NCBI GenBank assembly: GCA_001769855.1
Contig: MEPP01000009.1
Span: forward strand, 1-64,000
Direction: 5' to 3'
Origin: Bdellovibrionales bacterium GWA2_49_15
Lineage (GTDB): Bacteria; Bdellovibrionota; Bacteriovoracia; Bacteriovoracales; Bacteriovoracaceae
DNA: 64,000 bases
Shown: positions 17,045 to 25,994 of the stretch, in pieces
Numbering within the stretch: position 1 is the first letter of the stretch
Layout of the letters: every line of letters starts with the position of its first letter
Program-made: the position numbers and the translations under genes
The notes under the pieces: generated by a model
The model's database searches: none
Seen by the model: only the letters and a program-made list of their open reading frames with translations
What the model was told of the DNA's origin: nothing

Positions 17045-19597
17045 ATGTGGCCTAAGCTGTTAATCTGTCTATTATCTATTCTCCTGCCTCTTCAATTTTC
17101 CAGTATGACCCTTTTGTCCTATCACGATTGTTTTGCCATTGATGGCGATGAACCCAGTCAAAATCAGCGGGCGACCTATAAGGGAGACGATACCAGAGCA
17201 GGAAGTGCCACCTTAAACAATACAGAGGTGTTGGGGGTCAAAGGCAAAGATGCTCCCGCCCCAGTCAAAGATGCCATCTCGGCCATCCCGATTACTCAAG
17301 GGAATGTCATTCAGACGGAACGTTGGGCCTCCATGGCAGTTATGATTGCCATCGCCCTGACGGCCTTTATTGCCATGAATTCCTGCCAGGGCTTCTCCAT
17401 CGATCTGGTGATTTTTGGCGCGGGTGCCTTAATTTATCTCGCGGGAGAAGCTGTTACGACCCTGATGTATCAAGGTATTCATCACAAAGAGATCGACATC
17501 ACCCGCGAGTGGGGCAAACAAACTTTGGGGAGCACGCAGATGGATGCGCTTAACGCCCAAAAGGAATCTTATAAACACATTATCGCCGTGACGAAAATTA
17601 AAGAGATGTTTCAGTTGGCCGCGGCCGCCGCTTTTTTTGCCGCCGCCGCCACCTCTGCCGTATTGTCCTTCAAGCTCCTCACGGGCTTTTACTCGTGTCT
17701 TGGCAGTGCCGCCAGCTCCATCGTCAAGCTCGGAACATTTTGTACCTCCTCAGGTGAGAGTGAGTGTGCCTCGAGCTGTTCTAAGGAAGCGGCGGCAGGT
17801 GCTGCCGTTGCCTCCGCCGGCACCTATGCCGCCTGTATGGCCAAGTGTAACGCCGCGATTGCGGCCGAATGTAGTACCTGCGAAGCGGCCATGAAGGCCT
17901 TCGCGCTCAGCTTGGTAAAAAACCAAGCACTCCTGGTTTCAGTCGGCCCATCAACGGATAAGAGTGATCCCATCAATGACATTAATATTGATGCCCAGAC
18001 ATTGCACACCACCTGTCTTCAAGGTGCGAGTACTTCCCATGCGGACTGTATCATAGGAGCCGGCGTTGGAGCAGCGCTGGCCGACATGCAAAAAGAGCTT
18101 GGCACATCAGCGGCAAAGAAAGCCGTGACCTCGGCGCAAAATAAAACCTTGGGTCTTTCTCGGTTTCCCGTGATTGGCACCTGGCTTGAGGCCCAGGCCC
18201 AGCAAAGGGCCAATGAGCTGACGCAGAAAATGACGAGCGCGGGACGGAAGGCCGAGGAGGCCGCAAAAAAGGTTGATTCCGCCGCCACCTCACTGGGGCT
18301 GGCCCATGCTCCCGTGATTTCCAAAGAAACCTCGGAAACCTGCCAAAGTGCAAGCTACATGAACGCGGAGGAATTTATCGGGTGTCCCGGCGCGGTTGAA
18401 ATTCCAGGTTTTGTCTACAGTTCACCCGAAGAACTCAAAAAGCATTCTCCCTGGTTTAAGTTTCTGATGAATGATGTGTACGCTCAGAATCAGGACACCG
18501 AAGGTGGAAAGTTAGCGCTCCTGGATAAAACTAAAAATGCCGACGCCAACGAGGAGAGGGCCTCCAGCATCATAGGATTTACTTTTTTTGGCATCATCGT
18601 GGTTGCCGGCCTGATTACAAAAGGTTTTTTCACCTGGTTCAACCGCTATCTCGGCCTGCCCTATATCCGTGTGGTGCTATTTGGGGTGGTTGGAAGTGCC
18701 GCCCTGGCGACGGCGGCGGTCAGCTATTCAATCGAGAAAACCATGGAGGAAAACATTAAGCGCATTGACGATATTTTAAACGGCAAGCAACTGAGCGCTG
18801 GTTTTGTCTCCACTCCGAGCGCCACGCGTATCCCCTATAGCAATATTATTCCGTCGATAGATGACGACGCCAAACCTCTTCCGCTGACCCAAAAAAATGC
18901 CTTCCCGTGCCTCCATGGCGATGGCAAAGGCAACTGCCTTGACTCGAGTGGACCTGCACAGGCGGAGCTCTCTCTCTTGAATCTCGATGCCGACACCCTG
19001 ATGGCGGCAGGACTTGCCATCAGAGCGGCCGATGGCGTGGGCGGTAAGAAATCCACTGACCGGGGAACGATCAAGAATACCGGAACCCTGGCCTCTGCCG
19101 CCAAAAGAATGCATAAGAGGGCGACCGATTTGAGAAATCTCCTCAACCGCAAGCTCACCGAGGCCAGACTACCTGCCATTGACTTTGCCACCCATGAAAA
19201 ACTCTTCGCGGACCTTATTGAAAAAAGCATGAAGGCGGTCTCCCCCAAAAACAGCACTCAGATTGCCTCGCTGGCCGATCAGATCAGAAATCTTGAACCT
19301 CCCGCCGAGCTATCAAAAAAAGAAGGGAAGACCACCGAATCGGCCTATCATGATCTTATGACCAAGGCCGCCCTGCCCGCCGGGGTGAGCGGCAGTCAGC
19401 TCGATGATCTTCTGAAGGCCAATTATGAGTACCAGGGCGAAACCCAGGATCAGGAGCTGGCCAGATTGGCGGGTGAGCAGAAATTTGATATTCCGAAAAA
19501 TGATGTGATCGAGGAAAAATCCGAAGACCTCTTCAAGATGATCACCATTCGCTATTTCAAGTCGGCCTATCCGGTGTTTTTTCAGGAAGAAAAATAG
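17045..19597 (+). CDS. Large multi-pass membrane protein of unknown function
   Basis: The protein has 850 residues and I recognise no family. An N-terminal hydrophobic signal (about 1-20) is followed by a polar loop, two membrane segments (about 95-145), a very Ala-rich segment (about 190-225), and a Cys-rich Ala-rich stretch (about 235-285) with repeated CxxC/CxxxC spacing. A long amphipathic helical region follows, with the boundary sequence YAQNQDTEGG. Two more membrane segments (about 515-565) precede a roughly 280-residue charged C-terminal domain. The start has an AAGGA site 7 bp before the ATG. The pattern suggests an envelope machine component. The Cys cluster in a predicted extracytoplasmic part would be disulfide bonded. 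Confidence 0.8.
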   Translation: MWPKLLICLLSILLPLQFSSMTLLSYHDCFAIDGDEPSQNQRATYKGDDTRAGSATLNNTEVLGVKGKDAPAPVKDAISAIPITQGNVIQTERWASMAVMIAIALTAFIAMNSCQGFSIDLVIFGAGALIYLAGEAVTTLMYQGIHHKEIDITREWGKQTLGSTQMDALNAQKESYKHIIAVTKIKEMFQLAAAAAFFAAAATSAVLSFKLLTGFYSCLGSAASSIVKLGTFCTSSGESECASSCSKEAAAGAAVASAGTYAACMAKCNAAIAAECSTCEAAMKAFALSLVKNQALLVSVGPSTDKSDPINDINIDAQTLHTTCLQGASTSHADCIIGAGVGAALADMQKELGTSAAKKAVTSAQNKTLGLSRFPVIGTWLEAQAQQRANELTQKMTSAGRKAEEAAKKVDSAATSLGLAHAPVISKETSETCQSASYMNAEEFIGCPGAVEIPGFVYSSPEELKKHSPWFKFLMNDVYAQNQDTEGGKLALLDKTKNADANEERASSIIGFTFFGIIVVAGLITKGFFTWFNRYLGLPYIRVVLFGVVGSAALATAAVSYSIEKTMEENIKRIDDILNGKQLSAGFVSTPSATRIPYSNIIPSIDDDAKPLPLTQKNAFPCLHGDGKGNCLDSSGPAQAELSLLNLDADTLMAAGLAIRAADGVGGKKSTDRGTIKNTGTLASAAKRMHKRATDLRNLLNRKLTEARLPAIDFATHEKLFADLIEKSMKAVSPKNSTQIASLADQIRNLEPPAELSKKEGKTTESAYHDLMTKAALPAGVSGSQLDDLLKANYEYQGETQDQELARLAGEQKFDIPKNDVIEEKSEDLFKMITIRYFKSAYPVFFQEEK

Positions 19598-19734
19598 TTA
19601 GGTCCGGGACGGTGTGTAAAAGCTAATACTTGCCTGTTTTAACCGGCCAAGAACCCTGTAAAAAACACAAAATCTCAGTGAAATCTTCATCTTTCATTGG
19701 GAATAGGATATGCAGAGTTATTAAGGAAAGGAAT

Positions 19735-20718
19735 ATGGATCTAGGCGCAGTACTTTTGGCCCTCACAGTCAGCATAGGACTCAAAATCCCTATCATGCTG
19801 ATCACCGCCGCTTTAATTTATCGCATGTTCCGGTCCACCCAAACTTCCCCGCCTAAAAAGTTATGGGCGGTCATTCCGAAAGAGCATCGCCAGGAATTTA
19901 AATGGCTGTATCTCTCGCTCATCTGCTTTTTTATCTCTGAGACCTTCTGCGGGGTGGAAACCTGGATCTTGATGCGTTCGGACGCCACCATGCGCGCCAT
20001 TCACGCTCTGTCTTCATCCACCGGAATGGGCCTTTTTGCCGTCGGACTCTATCTGCTGTTTAATAAAAAAGTTATTTTTTATGCCGAAAAAAAATGTGTG
20101 TTAAATAAAATGTGCAAAGGTTGCACTCTGCTTGCGGGTGAAACTTGCAAGTTTAACTCCACCGTTTTGATTTTTGGAACTTTTATTTTTCTGGCGATCT
20201 TCCCGCCCTTCTTTGTCTCCACTGATCTGCTGACGGCCGACCCCACCAAATTTATCTTGCCTTTTACCGGCCTGAATAGCTGGTATGATCTGACTCTGGT
20301 GCCTTATTTAAAAACCCTTGACCCCAGCTATAAAACCATCGGGGTGGCCTTCTTCCTTCCCACCAGCACCCAGATTTTAGAAAACAAAATCCTCCCGGGG
20401 ATCGTGGGCGTCATTGTGGTGACGGGGATGATGCTCTTTTCGTCCAAGAAACTTAAGCTGAAGCTCATGGGGCTCAATACCATTCTCTTTGGCGCAGGCA
20501 TGCTGTGCTACACCTATTTCGAGATTATCTTGAATCGTCTGGTGGGTGATCTCTTCTTGGGTGCCATCGGGCATGAGATTGGCGAATTCGTTTTTCTCTT
20601 TCTCTTGACCGAGTTTCTGACCGTGACTTTCAGGCCGAATGTGGCGACGGAGGCGGCTACGCCCCCATTATGTGCGCCCCACTATCCACAAAGTGAATCG
20701 AACCAGTCACCCTCTTAG
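19735..20718 (+). CDS. Multi-pass membrane protein of unknown function
   Basis: From the ATG at 19735, which has an AAGGAAAGG ribosome site, the protein is 327 residues; an upstream in-frame extension to 19630 lacks support. Seven or eight hydrophobic segments are visible. A Cys motif (CVLNKMCKGC and a later Cys) lies after the third segment in what could be a loop. No family recognised. It follows the 850-residue gene on the same strand, and the two unknown membrane proteins may work together. Its last 62 bp overlap the 3' end of fabI on the other strand, so the polar C-terminal tail (Pro/Ser/Gln) is encoded antisense to conserved FabI codons. Confidence 0.75.
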   Translation: MDLGAVLLALTVSIGLKIPIMLITAALIYRMFRSTQTSPPKKLWAVIPKEHRQEFKWLYLSLICFFISETFCGVETWILMRSDATMRAIHALSSSTGMGLFAVGLYLLFNKKVIFYAEKKCVLNKMCKGCTLLAGETCKFNSTVLIFGTFIFLAIFPPFFVSTDLLTADPTKFILPFTGLNSWYDLTLVPYLKTLDPSYKTIGVAFFLPTSTQILENKILPGIVGVIVVTGMMLFSSKKLKLKLMGLNTILFGAGMLCYTYFEIILNRLVGDLFLGAIGHEIGEFVFLFLLTEFLTVTFRPNVATEAATPPLCAPHYPQSESNQSPS

Positions 20719-21427
20719 AGAGATCACTGGCGAGAAAGGCCGCCAACCCACCCACATCATCAATCGTGATATTTTGTCGCAGGGGAGTTTTTTCTTCGAT
20801 CATCTTCAGGGCCTCATTAAAGTTCCCGAAGGCCGAGGAGGCCAGGGTTTTAAGCGGCCCGGCGGAGATGGCATTGACGCGAATTTTTTCCGGGCCTAAA
20901 TCATGGGATAGGTAGCGCACACAACTCTCCAGCGCCGCCTTGGCAGGGCCCATGATGCCGTAACCGGGGAGCACGCGATCGCCTCCCAGGTAAGAAAGGG
21001 TCATGATACTTCCGCCATTCGCCTGCATGAGCGGACGGGCGTGGCGGGAAACTTCAATCAAGGAGTAGGCACTGATCCCCATGGTGGAGAGAAAGTCGGC
21101 CTTGGAGGCGAGATGAAAACGGTTTTCCAAGGCCTGCATGGGGGCAAAGGCAATGGAGTGGACCAGGATATCAAAGGTAGACCAATCCTGAGCGATGTGG
21201 CCAAAGAGACCTTTCACGGAATTTTCGTCGGAGACGTCACACAGGTGAATTTTTTCAACGATACGCCCCTCTTCCGTGCGTTCAATTTTTTGCTTGAGTC
21301 GTTCTTCCTGGCATGAGATACGCACCAACGCCCCTTCCGCGTGAAAGGAGCGGGCGATTCCCCAGGCAATACTGCGCTGATTGGCCACGCCTAAAATCAG
21401 CGCCTTTTTTCCAGCTAAGATTCCCAC
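20657..21427 (-). CDS. fabI: Enoyl-[acyl-carrier-protein] reductase, FabI type
   Basis: The protein has 256 residues and reduces the trans-2-enoyl-ACP intermediate in the last step of each fatty-acid elongation cycle. It has the divergent SDR signature of FabI: nucleotide site LILGVANQRSIAWGIA (about 10-25), HSIAFAP (90-96) and active-site Tyr146, Tyr156 and Lys163 in YLGGDRVLPGYGIMGPAK, the same numbering as the E. coli enzyme. The start is GTG behind an AGGGGG-type site. It is the last gene of a minus-strand operon with an SGNH hydrolase, an RND exporter and a lipoprotein. An intact FabI active site implies triclosan-type inhibitors would bind, though this was not tested. Confidence 0.96.
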   Translation of the reverse strand: MGILAGKKALILGVANQRSIAWGIARSFHAEGALVRISCQEERLKQKIERTEEGRIVEKIHLCDVSDENSVKGLFGHIAQDWSTFDILVHSIAFAPMQALENRFHLASKADFLSTMGISAYSLIEVSRHARPLMQANGGSIMTLSYLGGDRVLPGYGIMGPAKAALESCVRYLSHDLGPEKIRVNAISAGPLKTLASSAFGNFNEALKMIEEKTPLRQNITIDDVGGLAAFLASDLSKRVTGSIHFVDSGAHIMGA

Positions 21428-21436
21428 GAGGGCCCC

Positions 21437-22870
21437 CTATAAGAACAGATCCATCCAGGTGCTAAACAGTGGCAGGGCGTTGTCATGAGACAGAATCTCC
21501 ATGGCCAATTTCAAATCCTGCAGCGAACGGGCCTTGGGGAAAATGCCGGCCATGGTGTAATCGGGCAAAGAATCTGGCGCATCTCCGTAGAGGAAGAGCG
21601 GCAGGCGGTCTTTTTTCGATCGCGCGCGATGGAAATTTTCCGGCCTTGGCATCAGACGTTTCAAATCGCGGATGGAGGCATTGGCGGGGTTGTACAGCTC
21701 GGCCAAGTTCAGCTCAAAAGACTGAGTGAAAAAAGGATCGTTAAACATCTGCGGGCCGGTGGCCACCAGAAGGCGCTGGCGTTTTTCCAGGCTTGCCTTG
21801 TTGGCCAGGGTCAGCGTTAAGAGCCAGCTTGGCGAAACAATATATTTATTTTCCTTTCCAAAATCTTTCGAAATCTCAAGGCCCTTCACGGCGCGAATGC
21901 GATGCTTAACCGACGCCAGAGAATGATCGCGAGAGTGAACCAGCAGATATTTATCCTTCACCTTGGAATCGCGCATGGTAAACAGATTGCGATACTGATC
22001 TTTGATAATTTCCTTATAAAAGTCCCGGGCCAAAATAGCCTCGGTGTAGTGGGTTTTAAAAAGCCGGTCGACCAGGCCGCGAACGGCATATTTGCGAACA
22101 TACTTTTTGCGCAAGCTATCGATGCCATCAAAGTTATAGCTGGCCCAGTAGCACATGGAGGCCTGAAAGCGATGGAGATCGGCCAGCACCCAATGAATAT
22201 GATCGGTGGTGACTTCCAGATAACGATTTTTAGGATTAATCAGCTTTTCCGCCTTCTGCTCACCTAGAAGCAGCGCCAGATCAAAGGTGAAAATGGTCTT
22301 ATTCAGATCATCGCCGCCATCGCCCTTCACGGCATCATTTAAAATTTGGATGGCCGATTCAACTTCCGGATACACCTTGCTGATATAGTAATTTTGCAGC
22401 TCGCTGTAGCGCTTGATCTTTTTGACATCGTTTTTTTCGGTCTGCCCGAAGACATAGTCGAAAATTGGTTTAAAATGTGGTCCGATGCGATAGAGATTGG
22501 AATTCAGCTTGCGAATCAAGCCAACCGTGACCAGCTCACTTTGAGAGAGGCCGTTATCGCCGGAGTTCAGACGGTCCACGATTCCTTCCGTGGCCTTGAA
22601 GGCCTTGATCATGCCGCGATAAACCTGCATCGCCTTATCACCGGGATTTTCCTTGGCCAATCGCTCAGTTAACGCCACCACTTCCTTGACATCGGCAACC
22701 GACGAAATGGCCTTGATTTTCTCATCCACCTGCGAGGTTAAAAGGGAGTTGGGGCCTGAAGCTGGACGACGGATAGACGTGCCGGAGTTGTCGCCTACTG
22801 TAGCACTTTTGTTTCCGGTACAGCCCACCAGCGAAATGAGTATCGCCACACAAATCCATGAAGCTCGCAT
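21437..22870 (-). CDS. Lipoprotein of unknown function
   Basis: Read from the ATG at 22870, which has AAGGA 9-10 bases before it, the protein is 477 residues; a TTG three codons upstream is too close to that site. The signal ends in the lipobox LVGC, so the mature protein is lipidated. The rest is mostly helical with many Leu/Lys/Arg, without a family I can name. It sits 9 bp before fabI and after the RND exporter gene. A periplasmic or outer-membrane partner of that exporter is an inference from gene order. Confidence 0.8.
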   Translation of the reverse strand: MRASWICVAILISLVGCTGNKSATVGDNSGTSIRRPASGPNSLLTSQVDEKIKAISSVADVKEVVALTERLAKENPGDKAMQVYRGMIKAFKATEGIVDRLNSGDNGLSQSELVTVGLIRKLNSNLYRIGPHFKPIFDYVFGQTEKNDVKKIKRYSELQNYYISKVYPEVESAIQILNDAVKGDGGDDLNKTIFTFDLALLLGEQKAEKLINPKNRYLEVTTDHIHWVLADLHRFQASMCYWASYNFDGIDSLRKKYVRKYAVRGLVDRLFKTHYTEAILARDFYKEIIKDQYRNLFTMRDSKVKDKYLLVHSRDHSLASVKHRIRAVKGLEISKDFGKENKYIVSPSWLLTLTLANKASLEKRQRLLVATGPQMFNDPFFTQSFELNLAELYNPANASIRDLKRLMPRPENFHRARSKKDRLPLFLYGDAPDSLPDYTMAGIFPKARSLQDLKLAMEILSHDNALPLFSTWMDLFL

Positions 22871-22872
22871 TT

Positions 22873-22890
22873 TTAACAATCCTTTGTTAA
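22873..22890 (-). promoter_or_regulatory. Hairpin presenting the lipoprotein ribosome site in its loop
   Basis: On the minus strand TTAACAA and TTGTTAA (7-bp arms) enclose AGGA, the core of the Shine-Dalgarno sequence for the lipoprotein start at 22870. The stem would be weak (AT-rich), so a switch role is speculative. Confidence 0.4.
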
Positions 22891-22929
22891 GTGGATGATA
22901 ATAACCTCTTAATGGTATGCGCTTTTAGT

Positions 22930-25122
22930 TTAGGAAGAAAGACTGATTTTTTTGCGCAAAAATTTTCCATCGCGCAGAATAAGGAGAAACGCAGGATTAA
23001 AGACCATGTCGGACAGCAACGCCAGAAAAAGTCCGATCATCAAAAAGATGGCAATGTTGTGGAAGAGCCGGAAATCTGTAAGGAAAAAGGTGGGAAAGGC
23101 GCAGAAGAAGAGATAGGTACTCCGAGTCATGGGCGCATACATGGCATAGAGCGACCGTTTTACTCGACTTTCGTTTTTTGTCCGATCATTTGTATGAAGT
23201 AAATAGTGGAGAAAATGAATCGTATCATCCACGCCGATTCCTAAAACGGCTGAATTTAGAATGACCAAATTGTAATCAATGGGAACATCAAAGTAGGCGG
23301 CAACCCCGTACATCGCCACCAGGGGAAAGAGATTAGGCACCATGGCGAGAAGGGCCAGACGAAAGGATTTATAATAAACCACGAAACTTAAGTAGATCCC
23401 CAAGACGGTCAGGAGCAGAGAGAAATAAAAGCTCTCAAAGATCATCACCATGACACCCAAACGAACCTTGGTGTAACCGGTGATCTCATGGCGAAAATGT
23501 CCGGCATACTTGGGTTGCTCCAGAATGCCACGAATCTGGGAGCAGGTTTTGTCTATCTCCTGAGAGTTCAGGGAGCGTAGGCGAACAATCCATCGCAGCT
23601 GATTTTTGAAAAATGGAAAAAGATTTTTAAAAAGGCCGGAGTCACGCATGGCACGCAGGGAATTCTCGAAATCCCCCTGTTCGCTAGGGGTGGTTGCCTG
23701 CATAAATTGACGAATCACCGTGGTGCTGGCGATTCCCGTGACATTTTCCAAGGCCCGCAGCTCTAGGTCGAGGTCCTGTAATAATTTTTGCTCCTGGGGA
23801 GATTCCAGCTTTTCACTGTCGCCCAGGAGCAGAAGCTCCAGGTTGCCGGCAAAGCCGAAATCTTGCTTGAAGGCCTGGACTGATTTTGTAAGCGGATGAT
23901 CTTTCGTGAACACCTCCAAAAAACTATCTTGAAAGGTCAGGCGGGAGAGCGAGGCGATGGACAGGATTCCAAGGATGAAATAGGTCGCCACGATTTTCCA
24001 GCGGCGCGGCCGAATGTATTTATACAGGAGATGAGGCTGCCTCAGATAACGGTTGGACTTTAAAGGTGGAATCTTCACATTAAAGACTTTAATCAAGGTA
24101 GGTAGAAAATAAAAAGTGCTCAGGAAGGCCACCACGGTACCGCAGCAGCAATACAACCCGAAGTTAAAAACTGGGACGATTTCAGAAAAGAGCAGTGAGG
24201 CCAGCCCGATAAAGGTGGTGATCGAGGTCATGAAACACGGCCAAAAAATCTTGGCCCCCCCGCTCTCGCCTTCTTTCTGTAAGGCGCTGAAGTAGTGAAC
24301 CAGGTCCGAGGTGGCGATGACAAAAACAAAGAAGAGAGACATGCTCGCCAGAGGACTCAAAGATTTCTCCCACCAGGCAATAAAAAGCACCGTTCCGAGA
24401 TAGCTCATGCCGATGATGAAAAGGGCCGAGGCCGCCACGCCCCAGGAACGAAAGAAAAAATAAAAGGACAGCAAGATGAGCAAGATAAACACCGGTAGAA
24501 CCTGGAGATTGCTCTTTTGTATCTCGAGCTGAAACTGAGTTTGCTGATAGAGATCCCCCAAGATGTGATAGGTATACGAGGACTTGGTATTGTGCTGTTC
24601 CAAAATGCTGTAAATCTCGGCCAAAATATTCTTACTCAGCCGTCGATCAAAGTTGGTTTGCAAGACGACGGTTAGCAAAAAGGCATTGCGCTCCTGATTG
24701 ACATACATTCCCTGAAAAAGCTGATTATCAAGATAACCTGCGCTTTCCGGTTTGAGCGTTCCGTCCACCGCCAAGAAACTCTCCAGCTTGAAATGCGGTC
24801 CCACAGCTTTGGGATATTGGGCGCTGGTGAGATCAAAGACGTCATTGACAAAGCGGATGGTTAAAAGCTCTTGGCGAATTTTTTTAATCGCCTGAATGCT
24901 CTCCGCCCACGGCGTCTCACGGCCGGTATGTAAGGAGATATAGAGCTTGTTCTCATCATCATAATCGTGCACAAAAGTTTCGTAGTTTTTTCGCAGCGGA
25001 TGCTCAGGGGCGATGGCGGTGATGAGTCGATAGGGTTTCACCTGCTCCCTTAAAAAAAAGGCGGAGAAGATAATCGCCAGCAGACTCACCAGGATGACCA
25101 AGACTCTTCCAACCCATTTCAT
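22930..25122 (-). CDS. RND superfamily (MMPL/HpnN-like) exporter
   Basis: The protein has 730 residues. The layout is one membrane segment, a periplasmic domain (about 40-210), a bundle of membrane segments (about 215-345), then a second segment, periplasmic domain (about 385-560) and terminal bundle, the duplicated half-RND plan. The last bundle carries GIGVDDTIHFLHY, the family's charged motif (paired Asp) in the proton pathway. At 730 residues it is much shorter than drug-efflux RND pumps (about 1000) and matches the MMPL/SSD-type exporters of lipids and hopanoids. It lies in one operon with an SGNH hydrolase, a lipoprotein and FabI, supporting a lipid cargo, but the cargo is not proven. 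Confidence 0.9.
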   Translation of the reverse strand: MKWVGRVLVILVSLLAIIFSAFFLREQVKPYRLITAIAPEHPLRKNYETFVHDYDDENKLYISLHTGRETPWAESIQAIKKIRQELLTIRFVNDVFDLTSAQYPKAVGPHFKLESFLAVDGTLKPESAGYLDNQLFQGMYVNQERNAFLLTVVLQTNFDRRLSKNILAEIYSILEQHNTKSSYTYHILGDLYQQTQFQLEIQKSNLQVLPVFILLILLSFYFFFRSWGVAASALFIIGMSYLGTVLFIAWWEKSLSPLASMSLFFVFVIATSDLVHYFSALQKEGESGGAKIFWPCFMTSITTFIGLASLLFSEIVPVFNFGLYCCCGTVVAFLSTFYFLPTLIKVFNVKIPPLKSNRYLRQPHLLYKYIRPRRWKIVATYFILGILSIASLSRLTFQDSFLEVFTKDHPLTKSVQAFKQDFGFAGNLELLLLGDSEKLESPQEQKLLQDLDLELRALENVTGIASTTVIRQFMQATTPSEQGDFENSLRAMRDSGLFKNLFPFFKNQLRWIVRLRSLNSQEIDKTCSQIRGILEQPKYAGHFRHEITGYTKVRLGVMVMIFESFYFSLLLTVLGIYLSFVVYYKSFRLALLAMVPNLFPLVAMYGVAAYFDVPIDYNLVILNSAVLGIGVDDTIHFLHYLLHTNDRTKNESRVKRSLYAMYAPMTRSTYLFFCAFPTFFLTDFRLFHNIAIFLMIGLFLALLSDMVFNPAFLLILRDGKFLRKKISLSS

Positions 25123-25132
25123 ACCTTCGGTA

Positions 25133-25912
25133 TTATAGGGGAAGTTCAGGAATAATCAAACTCATGAGAATCTGACTGCCCTCTTGATTGAAGTGCAGTC
25201 CATCCACGGTCAAAGCAAAACCGTAGTCGGAGGCAATGGAGGATAGCTCCTGCCCCAAGAGATATCGGCGAACGCCCACCATGGTGCCACGGCTTAAATA
25301 GGGATTGTCATAGGGCCGCTTACTGGTTTTGAGCGCATTGATGGTCGCCGCCATCTTCTCAAAGAAAGGCAGATACTTCACGGCATGAACGGCAGAAATC
25401 TCGGCGATAGCGCGATTGTAGGCCTTGATCCTGGTATTGATTAAATCATTCTCATCATCCCCCATCATGGGAATGGAAATCACAAAAACTTGGCCGACGG
25501 CACTTAAGGTTTCCACCATGCGCTTATACGACTCTTGAAATTCAGGAGGGGGAGACTGACAGTCGGGGCAATCCAGAACATCATTGCTCCCAACCAGGAG
25601 ATAAATCTGTTCAGGCGCCACCTTCGTGACCTCGTCAAGTCGCTCTAACAGATCGGCGGCCGTATCCCCATTGTGCCCGAGATTGATCATCTCAAAGTTG
25701 GAAACGTCGTTTTGCAAGGCCGCGACAAAATCAACGCCAATTCTTCCATGGACATGGCTATCGCCAAAAAAGACAATTTTCCGAGGCAGGGATTCCCGAT
25801 TAATAAAGTTGCCCTTGGGGTGCTGATACATCTTGTAGACAAAATATAAAATAAGGGCGGAGAAAAGGCCCAAAACCAGAATTATGACCCATTTGGCATG
25901 CATGCTTTTCAT
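25133..25912 (-). CDS. Membrane-anchored SGNH/GDSL hydrolase
   Basis: I prefer the ATG at 25912 (259 residues), behind a GTGAG-type site, over a TTG 45 bp upstream that would run into the divergent promoter region. An N-terminal membrane segment anchors an SGNH domain: block I VFFGDSHVHG with the Ser nucleophile, block II around NLGHNGDT, block III LVGSNDV and block V DGLHFN with the catalytic Asp and His. Such enzymes act on esters, thioesters or acylated sugars in the envelope. First gene of the minus-strand operon leading to the RND exporter (10-bp gap), lipoprotein and fabI, so an acyl-lipid substrate is the natural inference. Confidence 0.88.
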   Translation of the reverse strand: MKSMHAKWVIILVLGLFSALILYFVYKMYQHPKGNFINRESLPRKIVFFGDSHVHGRIGVDFVAALQNDVSNFEMINLGHNGDTAADLLERLDEVTKVAPEQIYLLVGSNDVLDCPDCQSPPPEFQESYKRMVETLSAVGQVFVISIPMMGDDENDLINTRIKAYNRAIAEISAVHAVKYLPFFEKMAATINALKTSKRPYDNPYLSRGTMVGVRRYLLGQELSSIASDYGFALTVDGLHFNQEGSQILMSLIIPELPL

Positions 25913-25994
25913 GATCTCACTTTTGATGAGACTTTTACAATGCTTGGTTTCATTCAATTCAAATTTGTGACAAAATGTGAAGGAGGAAAAGACG

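Noticed and set aside
25977-25994. GTG start for the first response regulator
   Set aside because: It lies within the Shine-Dalgarno sequence of the ATG at 25995 and adds only six residues.
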